Numbered from the stretch's first letter, positions 9,943 to 19,585 are shown. The stretch is DNA of 64,000 nucleotides from Gemmatimonadales bacterium (GCA_036279355.1 DASUJH010000007.1:102752-166751); one strand, 5' to 3'. Notes: generated from the letters alone by a model not told the origin. Numbers and translations are program-made.

Positions 9943-10496
9943 CAGGCGTACCTCCGCACGATCTCCGGCACCCGCTCCGGCGTCACGCTCTCGATGAAGT
10001 CGTCGTCCACCATGATCGGCGTGGGGAAGCCGCAGGCGCCGAGGCACTCCACCTCGATCACGGTGAAGCGCCCGTCGGGGCTGGTGGCACCAAGCTCGCC
10101 GCAGCCGGTCGCCTCGAGCAGCGCATCGCGGGCAGCCTCGGCACCGCAGAGCCCGCAAGGCGACGTGGTGCACACCTGGACGAAATGCCGGCCGACGGGA
10201 TGGGTGTGGTACATCGTGTAGAAGGTGACGACGCCCTTCACATACGCCGGGGTGAGGTCGAGCACATCCGCCACCTCGCCCACCGCCTCCTCGCTGATCC
10301 AGCCGCGCGCTTCCTGCACCATCCAGAGCGCCGGCAGGAGGCACGCCGCCTTGGTGGGATAGAGGGCAAGGAGCTGGTCCAGCCGCGCCCGCGCCTCGCC
10401 GGTGAAGACCGGCTCGTAGGGGGCCACGCCCGCGCCGGTCTCCGCCGACACCGCACCGGAATGCCGCCCGGACACCCGGGCGCCGTGCTGGCTCAT
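9942..10496 (-). CDS. nuoE: NADH-quinone oxidoreductase subunit E
   Basis: Thioredoxin-fold subunit with the [2Fe-2S] cluster N1a, 184 residues. The ligands are Cys109 and Cys114 (CTTSPCGLCG) and Cys151 and Cys155 (ECLGACG), the normal spacing for the family. The N-terminal 25 residues are a low-complexity extension before the helical region that begins near residue 35. It overlaps nuoD by four bases (ATGA) and touches nuoF. Confidence 0.96.
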   Translation of the reverse strand: MSQHGARVSGRHSGAVSAETGAGVAPYEPVFTGEARARLDQLLALYPTKAACLLPALWMVQEARGWISEEAVGEVADVLDLTPAYVKGVVTFYTMYHTHPVGRHFVQVCTTSPCGLCGAEAARDALLEATGCGELGATSPDGRFTVIEVECLGACGFPTPIMVDDDFIESVTPERVPEIVRRYA

Positions 10497-11812
10497 CGAT
10501 CCACCTCTCCCATGACGATGTCAACGCTCGCGTTGATCGCGATCACGTCGGACAGGAGCGCGCCCGCGCAGAGTCTGGGCAGGCACGACAGGTTGATGAA
10601 TGACGGCGGGCGGATGCGCCAACGGACCGGCTTGGCGGTGCCGTCCGAGACAAAGTAGTAGCCCAGCTCGCCCTTCGGATTTTCGATCCCCATGTACGCT
10701 TCGCCGACCGGCGGCTTCACCCCCTCCATCACCTGCTTGAAGTGGTAGATCATCGCCTCCATGTCGCTCATTGCACGGCTCTTGGGGGGCAGGATCACGC
10801 GGGGGTCGTCCACGTTGAGCGGCGCGCCCTTGAGCCGCTCGAGCCGATCGAGCGCCTGCTCCAGAAGGCGGGTGGCCTGCCACATCTCCTCGAGCCGCAC
10901 CCGGTAGCGGTCGTAAATGTCGCCGTGCTCGCCGATGGCGACGTCGAAGTCGTAGGTCTCGTAGTCGAGGTACGGCCGGTCCTTCCGCACGTCGTAGGGG
11001 ACGCCGCTCGCACGGAGCATCGGCCCCGAGAGCGAATAGTTGATCGCATCGTCCGCCGAGATGACACCCACGCCCTGGGTGCGGCCGCACCAGATGGCGT
11101 TTCGGGTGAACATGGTGTCCACCTCGGTCAACGTGCTCGGAAACGTGCGGCAGAACTCGCGCAGTCCGTCGGTCCAGCCGTCGGGCACGTCGGCCATCAT
11201 GCCGCCGACGCGGGTCACGCTGGTGGTGAGCCGAGCCCCGGTCCAAGCCTCCTGCAGGTTGTAGATGCGCTCCCGCTCCTGGAACGACCAGAGGAACGGG
11301 GTGAACGCGCCCAGATCGATGCCCGTGGTGCCGAGCCAGACGAGGTGCGAAATGATCCGGCTCATCTCGCAGGCGATGACGCGGAGCACCCGGCACCGCT
11401 CGGTCACCTCGATCCCCATGAGCTTCTCCGCCGCGAGCGCCAGGCAGACGTTGTTCGCCATCGGGCTCAGATAATCGGTGCGGTCGGTGAGCGGGATGAT
11501 CTGATTGTAGTGCCGGTACTCCCCGAGCTTCTCGAAGCCCGAGTGGAGATAGCCGATGTGCGGAATGACCCGCAGCACCGTCTCGCCCTCGAGCTCGATC
11601 ACGAGCCGCAGCACGCCGTGGGTCGCCGGGTGCTGCGGCCCGATGTTCACCAGCATGTGCTCGGCGCCGAAGTTCTCGTCGAAGTGCCCCGGCGCGCGAT
11701 GCTCGTTCGTCTTTCGGCCACCCACGCCCAGGGGGAGCTGCACGGTGCGGCCGTCGGCGTCGAGGCCGGGGGTGCTGAGCGCGTACTCGACGGTGCGGAG
11801 GCGGTTGCTCAT
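10493..11812 (-). CDS. nuoD: NADH-quinone oxidoreductase subunit D
   Basis: The 49-kDa-type subunit that forms the quinone-binding pocket with NuoB; it descends from the large subunit of [NiFe] hydrogenases but has lost the metal ligands. 439 residues. The motif NIGPQHPATHGVLRLVIELE and the C-terminal GDVVMGEVDR-like end (here VDIVMGEVDR) are diagnostic. It has about 45 extra residues before the conserved core. It overlaps both nuoC and nuoE by four bases. Confidence 0.97.
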   Translation of the reverse strand: MSNRLRTVEYALSTPGLDADGRTVQLPLGVGGRKTNEHRAPGHFDENFGAEHMLVNIGPQHPATHGVLRLVIELEGETVLRVIPHIGYLHSGFEKLGEYRHYNQIIPLTDRTDYLSPMANNVCLALAAEKLMGIEVTERCRVLRVIACEMSRIISHLVWLGTTGIDLGAFTPFLWSFQERERIYNLQEAWTGARLTTSVTRVGGMMADVPDGWTDGLREFCRTFPSTLTEVDTMFTRNAIWCGRTQGVGVISADDAINYSLSGPMLRASGVPYDVRKDRPYLDYETYDFDVAIGEHGDIYDRYRVRLEEMWQATRLLEQALDRLERLKGAPLNVDDPRVILPPKSRAMSDMEAMIYHFKQVMEGVKPPVGEAYMGIENPKGELGYYFVSDGTAKPVRWRIRPPSFINLSCLPRLCAGALLSDVIAINASVDIVMGEVDR

Positions 11813-12441
11813 CGCAGATACCCCCGCTCACCGCGTTGCAGGCGCTCGCGCATGTCGCGCGGCAGCTCGTGGAACGCCTCGGCGATCGACAGCTCCTCGA
11901 GCGAATAGTGGGCCTCGGGATTCGAGGCGAGCGCCTGTCGGGTCTGCTCGGCGCGGCTCATGTGGCCCCGCAGCGGAAAATCCTTCCGGAGCGGGTAGCC
12001 CTCAGCGTAGGTCTCCCACATGAGGATGCGGCGGAGATCGGGGTGGCCCGCAAAGACGACCCCGAACATGTCGTACACTTCGCGCTCCAGCCAATCCGCT
12101 CCGCGCCAGAGATCGTAGACCGAGCGGACCTCGAGCGGCGCGCGCTTGTCGAGCGCCACCTTCACTCGGAGGTCCGCGCGGCGCTCGAGCGCACGGAGCT
12201 GGTACACCACCTCGAGCGGGCGCTCGGGGTCGCGATAGTCCACGGCGGTCACGTCGGTGAGGTAGTCGAAGCGCTGGCCCGGCGTGTCGCGGAGCCACGC
12301 GAGAATGTCGTGCGCACGCTCGCGCGAGACGTACACGATCGTGTCGCCGCAGGAGACGAGCGCCCGCTCGACCGCATCGCCGAACGCCTCGTGCAGCGCG
12401 GGGACGCTCGGCTGGAGGGTGCCGGACGCGACCGCGCTCAC
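11809..12441 (-). CDS. nuoC: NADH-quinone oxidoreductase subunit C
   Basis: The 30-kDa-type structural subunit of the peripheral arm, 210 residues, not fused to NuoD as it is in E. coli. The signature [15 protein letters not shown] segment is present ([19 protein letters not shown]), followed by [21 protein letters not shown]. The start is a GTG that overlaps the nuoB stop by four bases (GTGA). About 35 residues follow the usual end of the family domain. Confidence 0.96.
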   Translation of the reverse strand: MSAVASGTLQPSVPALHEAFGDAVERALVSCGDTIVYVSRERAHDILAWLRDTPGQRFDYLTDVTAVDYRDPERPLEVVYQLRALERRADLRVKVALDKRAPLEVRSVYDLWRGADWLEREVYDMFGVVFAGHPDLRRILMWETYAEGYPLRKDFPLRGHMSRAEQTRQALASNPEAHYSLEELSIAEAFHELPRDMRERLQRGERGYLR

Positions 12442-13085
12442 CCGCCCGACCTCGTCTGCTGCACCGAGTTGCCGAATGGCTCCGACAGCTCGTCCACCCG
12501 CTCGGGCGGCAGGAAAAGTCCCGATGGACCCACCAGCCGCTCCTCGCGCAGCGTGTCGTCGGTGAAGCTCTCGCCTCTGATCTTCTTCTGCAGGAGCGTG
12601 ATCCCGTAAATGAGCCCCTCGGGGCGCGGCGGACAGCCGGGCACGTACACGTCCACCGGGATGATGGTGTCGATCCCCTGCACCATCGCGTAATTATCGA
12701 AGATGCCTCCCGACGACGCGCAGGCGCCCATCGAGATCGACCACTTGGGCTGGGGCATCTGGTCCCAGACCCGGCGAATCACCGGCGCCAGCTTGAACGG
12801 CAGCCGCCCCGCGCAGATCAGCACGTCGGCCTGGCGGGGCGAGAAGCTCATCCGCTCCATTCCGAAGCGCGCGATGTCGAAGCGGGCCGCGGCCGTGGCC
12901 ATGAACTCGATGGCGCAGCAGGCGGTGCCGAACGGCATCGGCCATAGGGAATTCGAGCGGGCCCAGTTGCTGAGAAAGTCGAGCGTCGTCGTCACGTAGT
13001 TGGGCGAGACGGCGGAGAGCTCGGCCTGGCCGTTCGGCGCGTGACCGCCTGGCGCCACGCCGCCCGGCGGGACGGTCAGTCCCAC
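12438..13085 (-). CDS. nuoB: NADH-quinone oxidoreductase subunit B
   Basis: Subunit holding cluster N2, the last electron donor to quinone; 215 residues. The four ligands are Cys56 and the adjacent Cys57 ([10 protein letters not shown]), Cys122 and Cys151 (VPGCPPRPE). The double Cys is the family hallmark. The N-terminal 25 residues are Gly/Pro-rich and unlike the family core. The C terminus is extended by about 30 residues past the normal end. It starts with GTG inside the last codons of nuoA (10-base overlap). Confidence 0.96.
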   Translation of the reverse strand: MGLTVPPGGVAPGGHAPNGQAELSAVSPNYVTTTLDFLSNWARSNSLWPMPFGTACCAIEFMATAAARFDIARFGMERMSFSPRQADVLICAGRLPFKLAPVIRRVWDQMPQPKWSISMGACASSGGIFDNYAMVQGIDTIIPVDVYVPGCPPRPEGLIYGITLLQKKIRGESFTDDTLREERLVGPSGLFLPPERVDELSEPFGNSVQQTRSGG

Positions 13086-13456
13086 TGGAGTGCCCCCCGC
13101 TTCCAGATGTAGACGTAGCCCACCGCGAGGATCGCCATGAAGACGAGCATATCGACGATCACGATGCCCGGGTCGAGCCCGAACCCGCCGTGGCTCGCGC
13201 CGAAGAACGCCACGGCCCAGGGCACCAGGAAGATGACCTCGATGTCGAAGATGATGAACAGCATCGCGATGAGGTAGAACTTCACCGAAAAGCGCTCGCG
13301 CGCGTCGCCCAGCGGCGGCATGCCCGATTCGTAAGGAGCGATCTTCGTGGGAGTACGCCGGTAGGTGGAGAGGACGTGCGAGACCGCCAGCATCATGATC
13401 GCGTTGCCGACGACGAAGGCGATCAGGAGCAAAATCGGAATGTAGGGGAGCAGCAT
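13076..13456 (-). CDS. nuoA: NADH-quinone oxidoreductase subunit A
   Basis: Three-helix membrane subunit at the junction of the two arms of complex I, 126 residues. The loop [21 protein letters not shown] is the conserved segment that contacts the quinone site, and the following helix [16 protein letters not shown] is diagnostic. It is the first gene of the nuo operon and is divergent from dcd. No strong ribosome-binding site is seen directly before the ATG; a perfect palindrome ends nine bases upstream instead. Confidence 0.96.
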   Translation of the reverse strand: MLLPYIPILLLIAFVVGNAIMMLAVSHVLSTYRRTPTKIAPYESGMPPLGDARERFSVKFYLIAMLFIIFDIEVIFLVPWAVAFFGASHGGFGLDPGIVIVDMLVFMAILAVGYVYIWKRGALQWD

Positions 13457-13464
13457 AGGCAGCT

Positions 13465-13480
13465 CGTGAAAGTTTTCACG
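13465..13480. promoter_or_regulatory. CRP/FNR-family-like palindrome upstream of nuoA
   Basis: The 16 bases CGTGAAAGTTTTCACG are a perfect inverted repeat with a 2-base centre, and contain GTGA-N6-TCAC, the core of the CRP consensus TGTGA-N6-TCACA. The site ends nine bases before the nuoA ATG and lies about 127 bases before dcd. So close to the start codon it would more likely repress, or act as an RNA hairpin over the ribosome-binding region, than activate. Assignment to a regulator family is inference from the half-site. Confidence 0.5.
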
Positions 13481-13518
13481 TGACGGTAAAGGAAAAGGTA
13501 AGCGGGCCGCTGGTGCAC

Positions 13519-13547
13519 TTCAACCCTGGGTGGGAGGGTGATAATAT
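13519..13547 (+). promoter_or_regulatory. Possible dcd promoter
   Basis: TTCAAC, 17 bases, then TAATAT preceded by TGA, an extended -10 pattern (TG-N before the hexamer). This A/T-rich patch stands out in the GC-rich gap between nuoA and dcd. It would give a leader of roughly 50 bases before the dcd ATG at 13607. The -35 match is weak. Confidence 0.35.
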
Positions 13548-13606
13548 TGGCGGCACGCGGGGTTAGGCAGCGCCCTTACCGCCTCCTCTATACGCCGATC
13601 ATCTCC

Positions 13607-14185
13607 ATGTCCATCAAGTCCGATAAGTGGATCCGCCGGATGGCAGTTGAACACGGGATGATCGAGCCTTTCGTCCAAGGTCAGGTTCGCCAGTGTGACG
13701 AACAAGGCAGAAAAGTCATCTCTTACGGCGTCTCCTCCTACGGCTACGACATGCGGGTGGCGCCGGAGTTCAAGATCTTCACCAACGTCCTGTCCGCCGT
13801 CGTTGACCCCAAGGCGTTCGACTCGCGCAGCTTCGTCGAGTTCGAGGGCGACGTGTGCATCGTGCCGCCCAACAGCTTCGCCCTCGCCCGCTCGGTCGAA
13901 TATTTCCGGATTCCGCGCAACGTGCTCACCATCTGCGTGGGCAAGTCCACCTACGCGCGCTGCGGCATCATCACCAACGTCACGCCGTTCGAGCCCGAGT
14001 GGGAGGGCTATGTCACCCTCGAGATCAGCAACACGACGCCGCTACCCGCGCGCGTCTACGCCAACGAGGGCATTTGCCAGGTGCTCTTCTTCGAGGCGGA
14101 CGACGACGACATCTGCGAGCGCAGCTACCGCGACAAGCAGGGTAAGTACCAGGGACAGATCGGCGTCACGCTGCCCAAGCTCTGA
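13607..14185 (+). CDS. dcd: dCTP deaminase
   Basis: Trimeric dUTPase-fold enzyme that deaminates dCTP to dUTP for thymidylate synthesis. 192 residues, the normal length. Conserved segments include SSYGYDMRV near the N terminus, the [10 protein letters not shown] block with the catalytic region, and the C-terminal DKQGKYQGQ that closes over the nucleotide. The frame is open 23 codons upstream, but the ATG at 13607 starts the conserved sequence [13 protein letters not shown]. Whether it also hydrolyses the triphosphate (bifunctional DCD-DUT) cannot be settled by eye. Confidence 0.95.
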   Translation: MSIKSDKWIRRMAVEHGMIEPFVQGQVRQCDEQGRKVISYGVSSYGYDMRVAPEFKIFTNVLSAVVDPKAFDSRSFVEFEGDVCIVPPNSFALARSVEYFRIPRNVLTICVGKSTYARCGIITNVTPFEPEWEGYVTLEISNTTPLPARVYANEGICQVLFFEADDDDICERSYRDKQGKYQGQIGVTLPKL

Positions 14186-14210
14186 CCACCCCACTCACCG
14201 GCTGTGTGAC

Positions 14211-16238
14211 ATGATCCGCCTGCACCTCGCGCCGCTCCTCCTCGGCGCCGTTCTCCTGGCCGCCTCGGGGGCGCCGAGCGAAGCGCAGCAGCCGGCGCCC
14301 GGCATCCGCGCTCCCGTCGCCGACACCGGCATCTTCAGCCCTCTCGATCTCCCGGCCGGCAACGAGTTCCGCACCGCGTCGGGGCTTCCCGGCCCCCGAT
14401 ACTGGCAGCAACGCGCCGATTACACCATCCGCGCCACGCTCGATACGGCGGCCAAGCGCATCACCGGCAGCGAGCGCATCCGCTACACCAACAACTCGCC
14501 CGATACGCTCCGCTTCGTCTGGATGCAGCTCGACCAGAACCTCTTCCGCCCCGGCAGCACCGGCTCGCTCCTCTTTCCGCCCGACACTCGCTTCAGCGCC
14601 CGGAACTTCCCCGGCGGGTTCGATCTGACACGGGTGGCGCAGGTTTCCAGGGGCACGATCAAGGCGGCGCGGCGCGGCGCCGCCCGCCCGGCCGACTCCG
14701 CCGGCGCCGAGCTCTCCACCCGGGTGGACGGCACCATGATGTACATGGCGCTCGCGGCGCCGCTCCCGCCCAAGGGCGTCACCACCTTTGCGATCGACTA
14801 CGCCTTCAACGTCCCCGAGCACGGGGCCGACCGGATGGGCCGGGACGGCAGCCTCTACGAGATTGCGCAGTGGTATCCGCGGATGGCCGTGTACGACGAC
14901 GTGCACGGCTGGAACACCCTGCCCTACCTCGGCCAGGGCGAGTTCTACCTCGAGTACGGCGACTTCGACTACTGGGTGACGCTGCCCGCCGGCTACATCA
15001 TGGCCGGCACCGGCACGCTGCAGAACGCGGCCCAGGTGCTGACGCCGGCCGAACGCCGGCGCCTGACGCTCGCCGCGGGGTCTGACACGACGCTGCACAT
15101 CGTCACCGAAGACGAGATCAGATCCGGCGCTGCGCGGCCGACCCGGAGCGGCACCCAGACCTGGCACTTCCACGCGGGAAGCGTGCGCGACGTCGCGTGG
15201 GCCGCGTCACCCGAATATCTCTGGGACGCGTCCGGGTGGGACGGCATCGTGACGCAGGCGTACTATCGCCCCTCGGCGCGCGCCACCTGGTTCGAGGCGG
15301 CCCGGATGACGCGGTTCTCCATCCGGGAGTACAGCACCCGGTGGTTCCACTATCCCTACCCGCAGATGACCTCCGTCGAGGGACCGGTCACCGGCATGGA
15401 GTACCCGATGCTGGCAATGGACGAAGCGGGCGACACGCGCGAGGAGCTCTACTCGGTGGCCACCCACGAAATCGGCCACATGTGGTACCCGATGGTGGTG
15501 GGCTCCGACGAGCGGCGCTATGCGTGGATGGACGAGGGGTTCAACACGTTCATCAATACGTTTTCCGAAGAGGACTACTTCCAGCGGAACGACGCCGAGC
15601 GAAGGCGGGCGGAAACCGCACGGGTGCTGGAGCTCGACCAGGGCGCCACGCCGCAGCCCATCATGACGGCCGCCAACCGGTACCTCAACAACGACAATCT
15701 CGGCAGCCTCGCGTACATAAAGCCGTCGATCGTGCTCCTGGCGCTCCGGAACCAGGTGCTGGGCCCAACGCCGTTCGACGCGGCGTTCCGCGAGTACACC
15801 CGCCGGTGGGCGTTCAAGCATCCGCAGCCCGCCGATTTCTTCAATACAATAGAGAACGTGTCGGGCGAGAACCTCGCTTGGTTCTGGCGTAGTTGGTTCT
15901 ATACCACCGACGCGCTGGACCAGGCGGTGACCAACGTGGTGCAACGCGCCGACTCGGACGGCGGCACCGTGGCGCGCATCACGCTCAGCAATAACGGCGC
16001 GGCGGTCATGCCGGTGGACTTGCAGCTCACGCTCGCCGACAGCAGCACCGAGCTCGTCAAGCTGCCGGTCGAGATCTGGTTCGAGGGGGATACATACCTC
16101 GCCACGGTAGAGACGCCAAAGCCGATCGTCGCCGCGCGCGTCAACGCCGACGGCCGCATGCCCGACGTGGCGCCGGCCAACGACGAATGGCATGCGCCCG
16201 TGGTCGCAGGTCCGACGCCCGCGCCGCCAGCCCGATAG
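14211..16238 (+). CDS. Secreted M1-family metallopeptidase (aminopeptidase type)
   Basis: 675 residues with a signal peptide (MIRLHLAPLLLGAVLLAASG, cut probably near Ala25). The zinc site is clear: His419-Glu420-x-x-His423 and Glu442 after an 18-residue gap, exactly as in the M1 family. Upstream is GMEYPM, a variant of the GxMEN substrate-anchoring motif. The N-terminal beta domain (about residues 60-280) and the C-terminal part after residue 560 are weaker matches. It probably clips N-terminal residues from peptides in the periplasm or outside. It begins 25 bases after dcd. Confidence 0.88.
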   Translation: MIRLHLAPLLLGAVLLAASGAPSEAQQPAPGIRAPVADTGIFSPLDLPAGNEFRTASGLPGPRYWQQRADYTIRATLDTAAKRITGSERIRYTNNSPDTLRFVWMQLDQNLFRPGSTGSLLFPPDTRFSARNFPGGFDLTRVAQVSRGTIKAARRGAARPADSAGAELSTRVDGTMMYMALAAPLPPKGVTTFAIDYAFNVPEHGADRMGRDGSLYEIAQWYPRMAVYDDVHGWNTLPYLGQGEFYLEYGDFDYWVTLPAGYIMAGTGTLQNAAQVLTPAERRRLTLAAGSDTTLHIVTEDEIRSGAARPTRSGTQTWHFHAGSVRDVAWAASPEYLWDASGWDGIVTQAYYRPSARATWFEAARMTRFSIREYSTRWFHYPYPQMTSVEGPVTGMEYPMLAMDEAGDTREELYSVATHEIGHMWYPMVVGSDERRYAWMDEGFNTFINTFSEEDYFQRNDAERRRAETARVLELDQGATPQPIMTAANRYLNNDNLGSLAYIKPSIVLLALRNQVLGPTPFDAAFREYTRRWAFKHPQPADFFNTIENVSGENLAWFWRSWFYTTDALDQAVTNVVQRADSDGGTVARITLSNNGAAVMPVDLQLTLADSSTELVKLPVEIWFEGDTYLATVETPKPIVAARVNADGRMPDVAPANDEWHAPVVAGPTPAPPAR

Positions 16239-16326
16239 TGTTTGACCCCCGCCATGCATCAGTCCGTTCGGATGGCTGGGGACCCGGCGGGCGCTTCCAC
16301 AACCAACGCTCAACGGTGAGACAGCC

Positions 16327-18513
16327 ATGGCTCTGCGCATCCCGCGGCACCTGATCTTCCTCGCGGTCGGCGTGATGCTCGCCTCGTGTGGCGGCAGCGA
16401 TTCGGGGCCCACGGGACCGGCCACGGCCAGCATCTCGCTGGCGCCGGCGACCGTTGCATTCGGCGCCGTCCAGGGCGGTGCGGCGCCGGCCGCGCAGACG
16501 GTTGCGGTGACGAACGGCGGCACCGGGTCGCTCGAGGGGCTCTCGGTCGGTGCAATCACGTATAGTGCCGGTGCCTCGGGCTGGCTCGGGGCGAGCCTCA
16601 GCAGCGCGAGCGGCCCCGCCACCCTCACTCTCGCCGCCAAGCCTGCCGGTCTCGCGAGCGGCAGCTACACCGCCTCGGTCCCGCTCTCGTCATCCCGCGC
16701 CACCAATAGCCCGCAGAAGATTTCGGTCTCGCTGCTCGTGCTCCCCGACAACAAGGCGACCTCGCTCGCGGCGGGGCAGTCGGCCGTGTTCCTCGGCTCA
16801 CCGGCCTTCAGCACGCAGCTCGCGGTGCCGGCCGGGTCGCGGTATCTGGTCGCCGTGGTAAACACCGATCCGTCGAGCTCCGCCACCGCCGACTTTACCC
16901 TCCAAGGCGCGCTTACCGGCGGCTCCGCCGGCACCACCACGCGCGTGACGGCGCTGGCGCGCGGTGCCGCGCCCGCTCCGAGCGCCGCGGCGCCGCGCGG
17001 TGCGGCACCCGGCTATGCGATGAGCGCGGGTGACGCGCGCGCGATCGCGTACCTGCGGCGCCTCGCGCCGGCCCACGACGCAATGCTCGCGCGCAATCGG
17101 CAGATCTACGCCCGCTGGGGCGGTGCGCGCGGCGCGAGGCGGGCAGCCGAGGCGCGGAGCGCGCGGCTGTCACCGGTCGCCGCGTCGATCGCGCAAACGG
17201 TCGGCACCGTGAACAAGGTCTACGTGGCAAAATCACTCAGTGAAGGGTGCGCGGATGTGGATTCGATCGGGGCCAGGACCGTGGCGGTGGGCCAGCACGT
17301 CATCGTGCTTGCCGACACCAACCGGACCACGTGGCCGGATACCGAACGCCCCGATTCGGCCTTTTACCAGACATTCGCCGACGAATATGACCAGATCACC
17401 TGGCCGCATCTCCTCACCTACATCGGCGATCCGCTGGCGGACGACGGCAATCTGTCGGGCGTCGGGAAGGTGACGGTGACGCTGACACCCGTCCTCAACA
17501 ACTTGGGCGGCGGTGTCTTGGCGTTCGTGAGCTCGTGCGACTTCTTCCCCACAGAAGTGAGCGCCCAAGACACCAACTTCAGCAACTTCACCGAGATGTT
17601 CTACTCGCTGGTGCCGGCGTCCAACGGCCTGAGCGTCACGACCTGGGAAAAGGCGCTGCGGAGCACGGCGGCGCACGAGAGCAAGCACATCGTCTCGTTC
17701 GCCGACCGGATCATCAACAACAGCCCGGTGCTCGAGGAGATCTGGCTGGAGGAAGGCCTGGCCCAGATCTCATCGGAGATCTGGATGCGGAACTTCAATC
17801 AGGCGAAGTGGAAGGCTCACGCCAATTTCGACCAGACGGTCGTCTGCGAGCTCAACTTCGGCATCGGCGCCCCGTGCAACTCGCAGAATACCAATCCGCT
17901 CACGCTGATGATCGCGCATCTGCCGTTCACCTTCGAGTACCTGAACACCGAGAGCACCAAGCATACCGAAGGGCTGGGTGTGGACACGCCCTCGAACTAC
18001 GGCGCCGGCTGGGCCTTTGCCCGCTGGGTCATCGACCAGTACGCGGGCGACGAGCCCACGCTGATCAAGGGACTCATCAACGAGCCATCGCTGAGCGGCC
18101 TGCCCAACCTGAGCAGCCACACCGGACAGCCTGCGCCGTTGCTGCTCATGTACTGGAATCTCGCGAGTGCCATCTTCGAAAAGCCTGCGTTCACCGCAGC
18201 GGATCCGCGGGTCACGATTCCGAGCTTCGATTTTGCCAATATCTACGAGACGGGGCAGACCGGTGTGACGTGCAATGGCCAGCCGTGCGGACTCTTCACC
18301 CAATCCGGTACGCCGACATTTCCGGTGCAGCCGATTGCCATCTCGCCCGGTGCGATCAGCCAGCAGGTGACCGGCGTTCCCGGCACGTCCGCCGCGTACT
18401 TCCTGCTCTCCGCGACTGCCGACGGGACCGAGGCGCTGCAGCTCGCGAGCGGCGCCGGTGACGCTATCTCGCCACAGAGTGCGTTCCGCGTCGGCATCCT
18501 GAGGGTAGAGTGA
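16327..18513 (+). CDS. HExxH metallopeptidase-like lipoprotein with N-terminal Ig-like domain
   Basis: 728 residues. A lipobox (MLASC, Cys near residue 21) marks it as a lipoprotein. Residues about 35-140 form a Ser/Thr/Ala-rich beta domain resembling BACON or Ig-like repeats. The second half has His450-Glu-Ser-Lys-His454 with a likely third ligand in WLEEGLAQ (Glu476), an arrangement like the M30 (hyicolysin-type) and related zinc peptidases. Substrate unknown. A weakly conserved Ala/Arg linker (about 200-290) joins the two parts. Followed directly by a coupled small gene. Confidence 0.72.
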   Translation: MALRIPRHLIFLAVGVMLASCGGSDSGPTGPATASISLAPATVAFGAVQGGAAPAAQTVAVTNGGTGSLEGLSVGAITYSAGASGWLGASLSSASGPATLTLAAKPAGLASGSYTASVPLSSSRATNSPQKISVSLLVLPDNKATSLAAGQSAVFLGSPAFSTQLAVPAGSRYLVAVVNTDPSSSATADFTLQGALTGGSAGTTTRVTALARGAAPAPSAAAPRGAAPGYAMSAGDARAIAYLRRLAPAHDAMLARNRQIYARWGGARGARRAAEARSARLSPVAASIAQTVGTVNKVYVAKSLSEGCADVDSIGARTVAVGQHVIVLADTNRTTWPDTERPDSAFYQTFADEYDQITWPHLLTYIGDPLADDGNLSGVGKVTVTLTPVLNNLGGGVLAFVSSCDFFPTEVSAQDTNFSNFTEMFYSLVPASNGLSVTTWEKALRSTAAHESKHIVSFADRIINNSPVLEEIWLEEGLAQISSEIWMRNFNQAKWKAHANFDQTVVCELNFGIGAPCNSQNTNPLTLMIAHLPFTFEYLNTESTKHTEGLGVDTPSNYGAGWAFARWVIDQYAGDEPTLIKGLINEPSLSGLPNLSSHTGQPAPLLLMYWNLASAIFEKPAFTAADPRVTIPSFDFANIYETGQTGVTCNGQPCGLFTQSGTPTFPVQPIAISPGAISQQVTGVPGTSAAYFLLSATADGTEALQLASGAGDAISPQSAFRVGILRVE

Positions 18514-19043
18514 TGCGCCCCGTTGCGGTGGTGGGCCGCGCGCTGGCCGCCGCGGCGTTCGGGCTGGGCGGGGCCATCCTGGTCGCGGCGGCCTGTCATC
18601 GCACCGGCGGCAATTCGCCCGGCGCGCAGCCCGATGCGGCGGCGGCCGACACCATCACCGGTCAGGTGCGGCTGGTCGGCGTCAGCGGCAAGCCGCGGGT
18701 GACGCTCGTGCCCGACAGCGGCGGCTCGGCCATGACACTGACCGGTGCGCCCGCGCTCGAGCGTGTGAACGGCCTCAGCGTGGCGGCGGTGGGCCGCGCG
18801 GTGCCCGGCGCGGAGCCGCGCAAGTTCCAGGTGCGTGAGTTCACCGTCGTCGCCGCCAACGGACTCGCCGCGACCGATGGCCGCCTGGCCGCCGGCGGCG
18901 ACACGCTCTACCTCGTCACGGCGGACGGCACGCGCCACCCGCTGGTGAACCCCTCGCCCAACCTCTGGGCGCACGTCGGGAGCCGGGTTTGGGTGTCCGG
19001 GCCGATCAATCAGGAGCCCGTGGCCTACGGGATCATCGAATAG
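18513..19043 (+). CDS. Small exported protein of unknown function
   Basis: 176 residues. The N terminus is hydrophobic and ends in an Ala-Ala-Ala-Cys stretch (VAAACHRTG), consistent with a lipoprotein. After a short linker come short beta-rich segments with repeated Val-Gly-x and Thr-Gly-x patterns, which could be two small OB-like or beta-sandwich modules. No family is recognised. The ATG at 18513 overlaps the stop of the HExxH lipoprotein by one base; a GTG at 18510 is an alternative. The coupling suggests the two proteins are made in matched amounts. Confidence 0.65.
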   Translation: MRPVAVVGRALAAAAFGLGGAILVAAACHRTGGNSPGAQPDAAAADTITGQVRLVGVSGKPRVTLVPDSGGSAMTLTGAPALERVNGLSVAAVGRAVPGAEPRKFQVREFTVVAANGLAATDGRLAAGGDTLYLVTADGTRHPLVNPSPNLWAHVGSRVWVSGPINQEPVAYGIIE

Positions 19044-19101
19044 CCGGCGATGCGATCTGCCTCACAGCGCGCCGAGGGCCGCCGCAAGACCTTCGCCATC
19101 C

Positions 19102-19575
19102 ATGGGCACCGATAACCCGCTGGCCAGCTATCTGAACGACCACCTGGCAGGCTCCGTGGCGGCCATCGAGCTGCTCGAGCACCTGACCAAGCATGCCGGG
19201 GGCCCGACGGAGCGGGACTTCTTTGCCGGTCTCCGCGCCGACATTGCGAGCGACCAGGAGGTGCTGAAGGAGATCCTGAACCGGGTGGGCGGCTCGGAGA
19301 GTGAGTTGCGGAAGGCCGGGGCCTGGATCTCCGAAAAGGCCAGCCGGTTGAAGCTGCGCCTCGAGGACGGCGCCGGACTCTCACGCCTCGAGGCGCTGGA
19401 GACGCTCGCGCTCGGGATCACCGGCAAGATGGGGCTCTGGCGGGTGCTCTCGATGCTGAGCGACCGGCGCCCCGAGCTTGTGGGCGTGGACTACGCCCGG
19501 CTCGAGCAGTTCGCGGAGCGGCAGCACGCCGACGTGGAGGCGCGGCGGCTCGAGGCGGCGCAGGCGGCGTTCTGA
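19102..19575 (+). CDS. Helical hypothetical protein, ferritin-like in pattern
   Basis: 157 residues, almost entirely amphipathic helix, with no signal peptide. Long helices carry scattered Glu and His residues (AIELLEHLTKHAGG near the N terminus, QFAERQHADVEARR near the C terminus) in a pattern that could suit a four-helix bundle, but no clear ExxH metal pair is seen. No family was recognised. It is the last plus-strand gene before the convergent sdhB, with ten bases between stops. Confidence 0.6.
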   Translation: MGTDNPLASYLNDHLAGSVAAIELLEHLTKHAGGPTERDFFAGLRADIASDQEVLKEILNRVGGSESELRKAGAWISEKASRLKLRLEDGAGLSRLEALETLALGITGKMGLWRVLSMLSDRRPELVGVDYARLEQFAERQHADVEARRLEAAQAAF

Positions 19576-19585
19576 CGCGCGGCGG

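Noticed and set aside
7750..10221. Open frame of about 820 codons on the plus strand
   Set aside because: Antisense to nuoG, nuoF and nuoE, which are unmistakable.
13541..13569. Minus-strand promoter for nuoA using TATTAT
   Set aside because: The hexamer at the right spacing upstream (TGCCTA) matches only two of six -35 positions; not enough to call.
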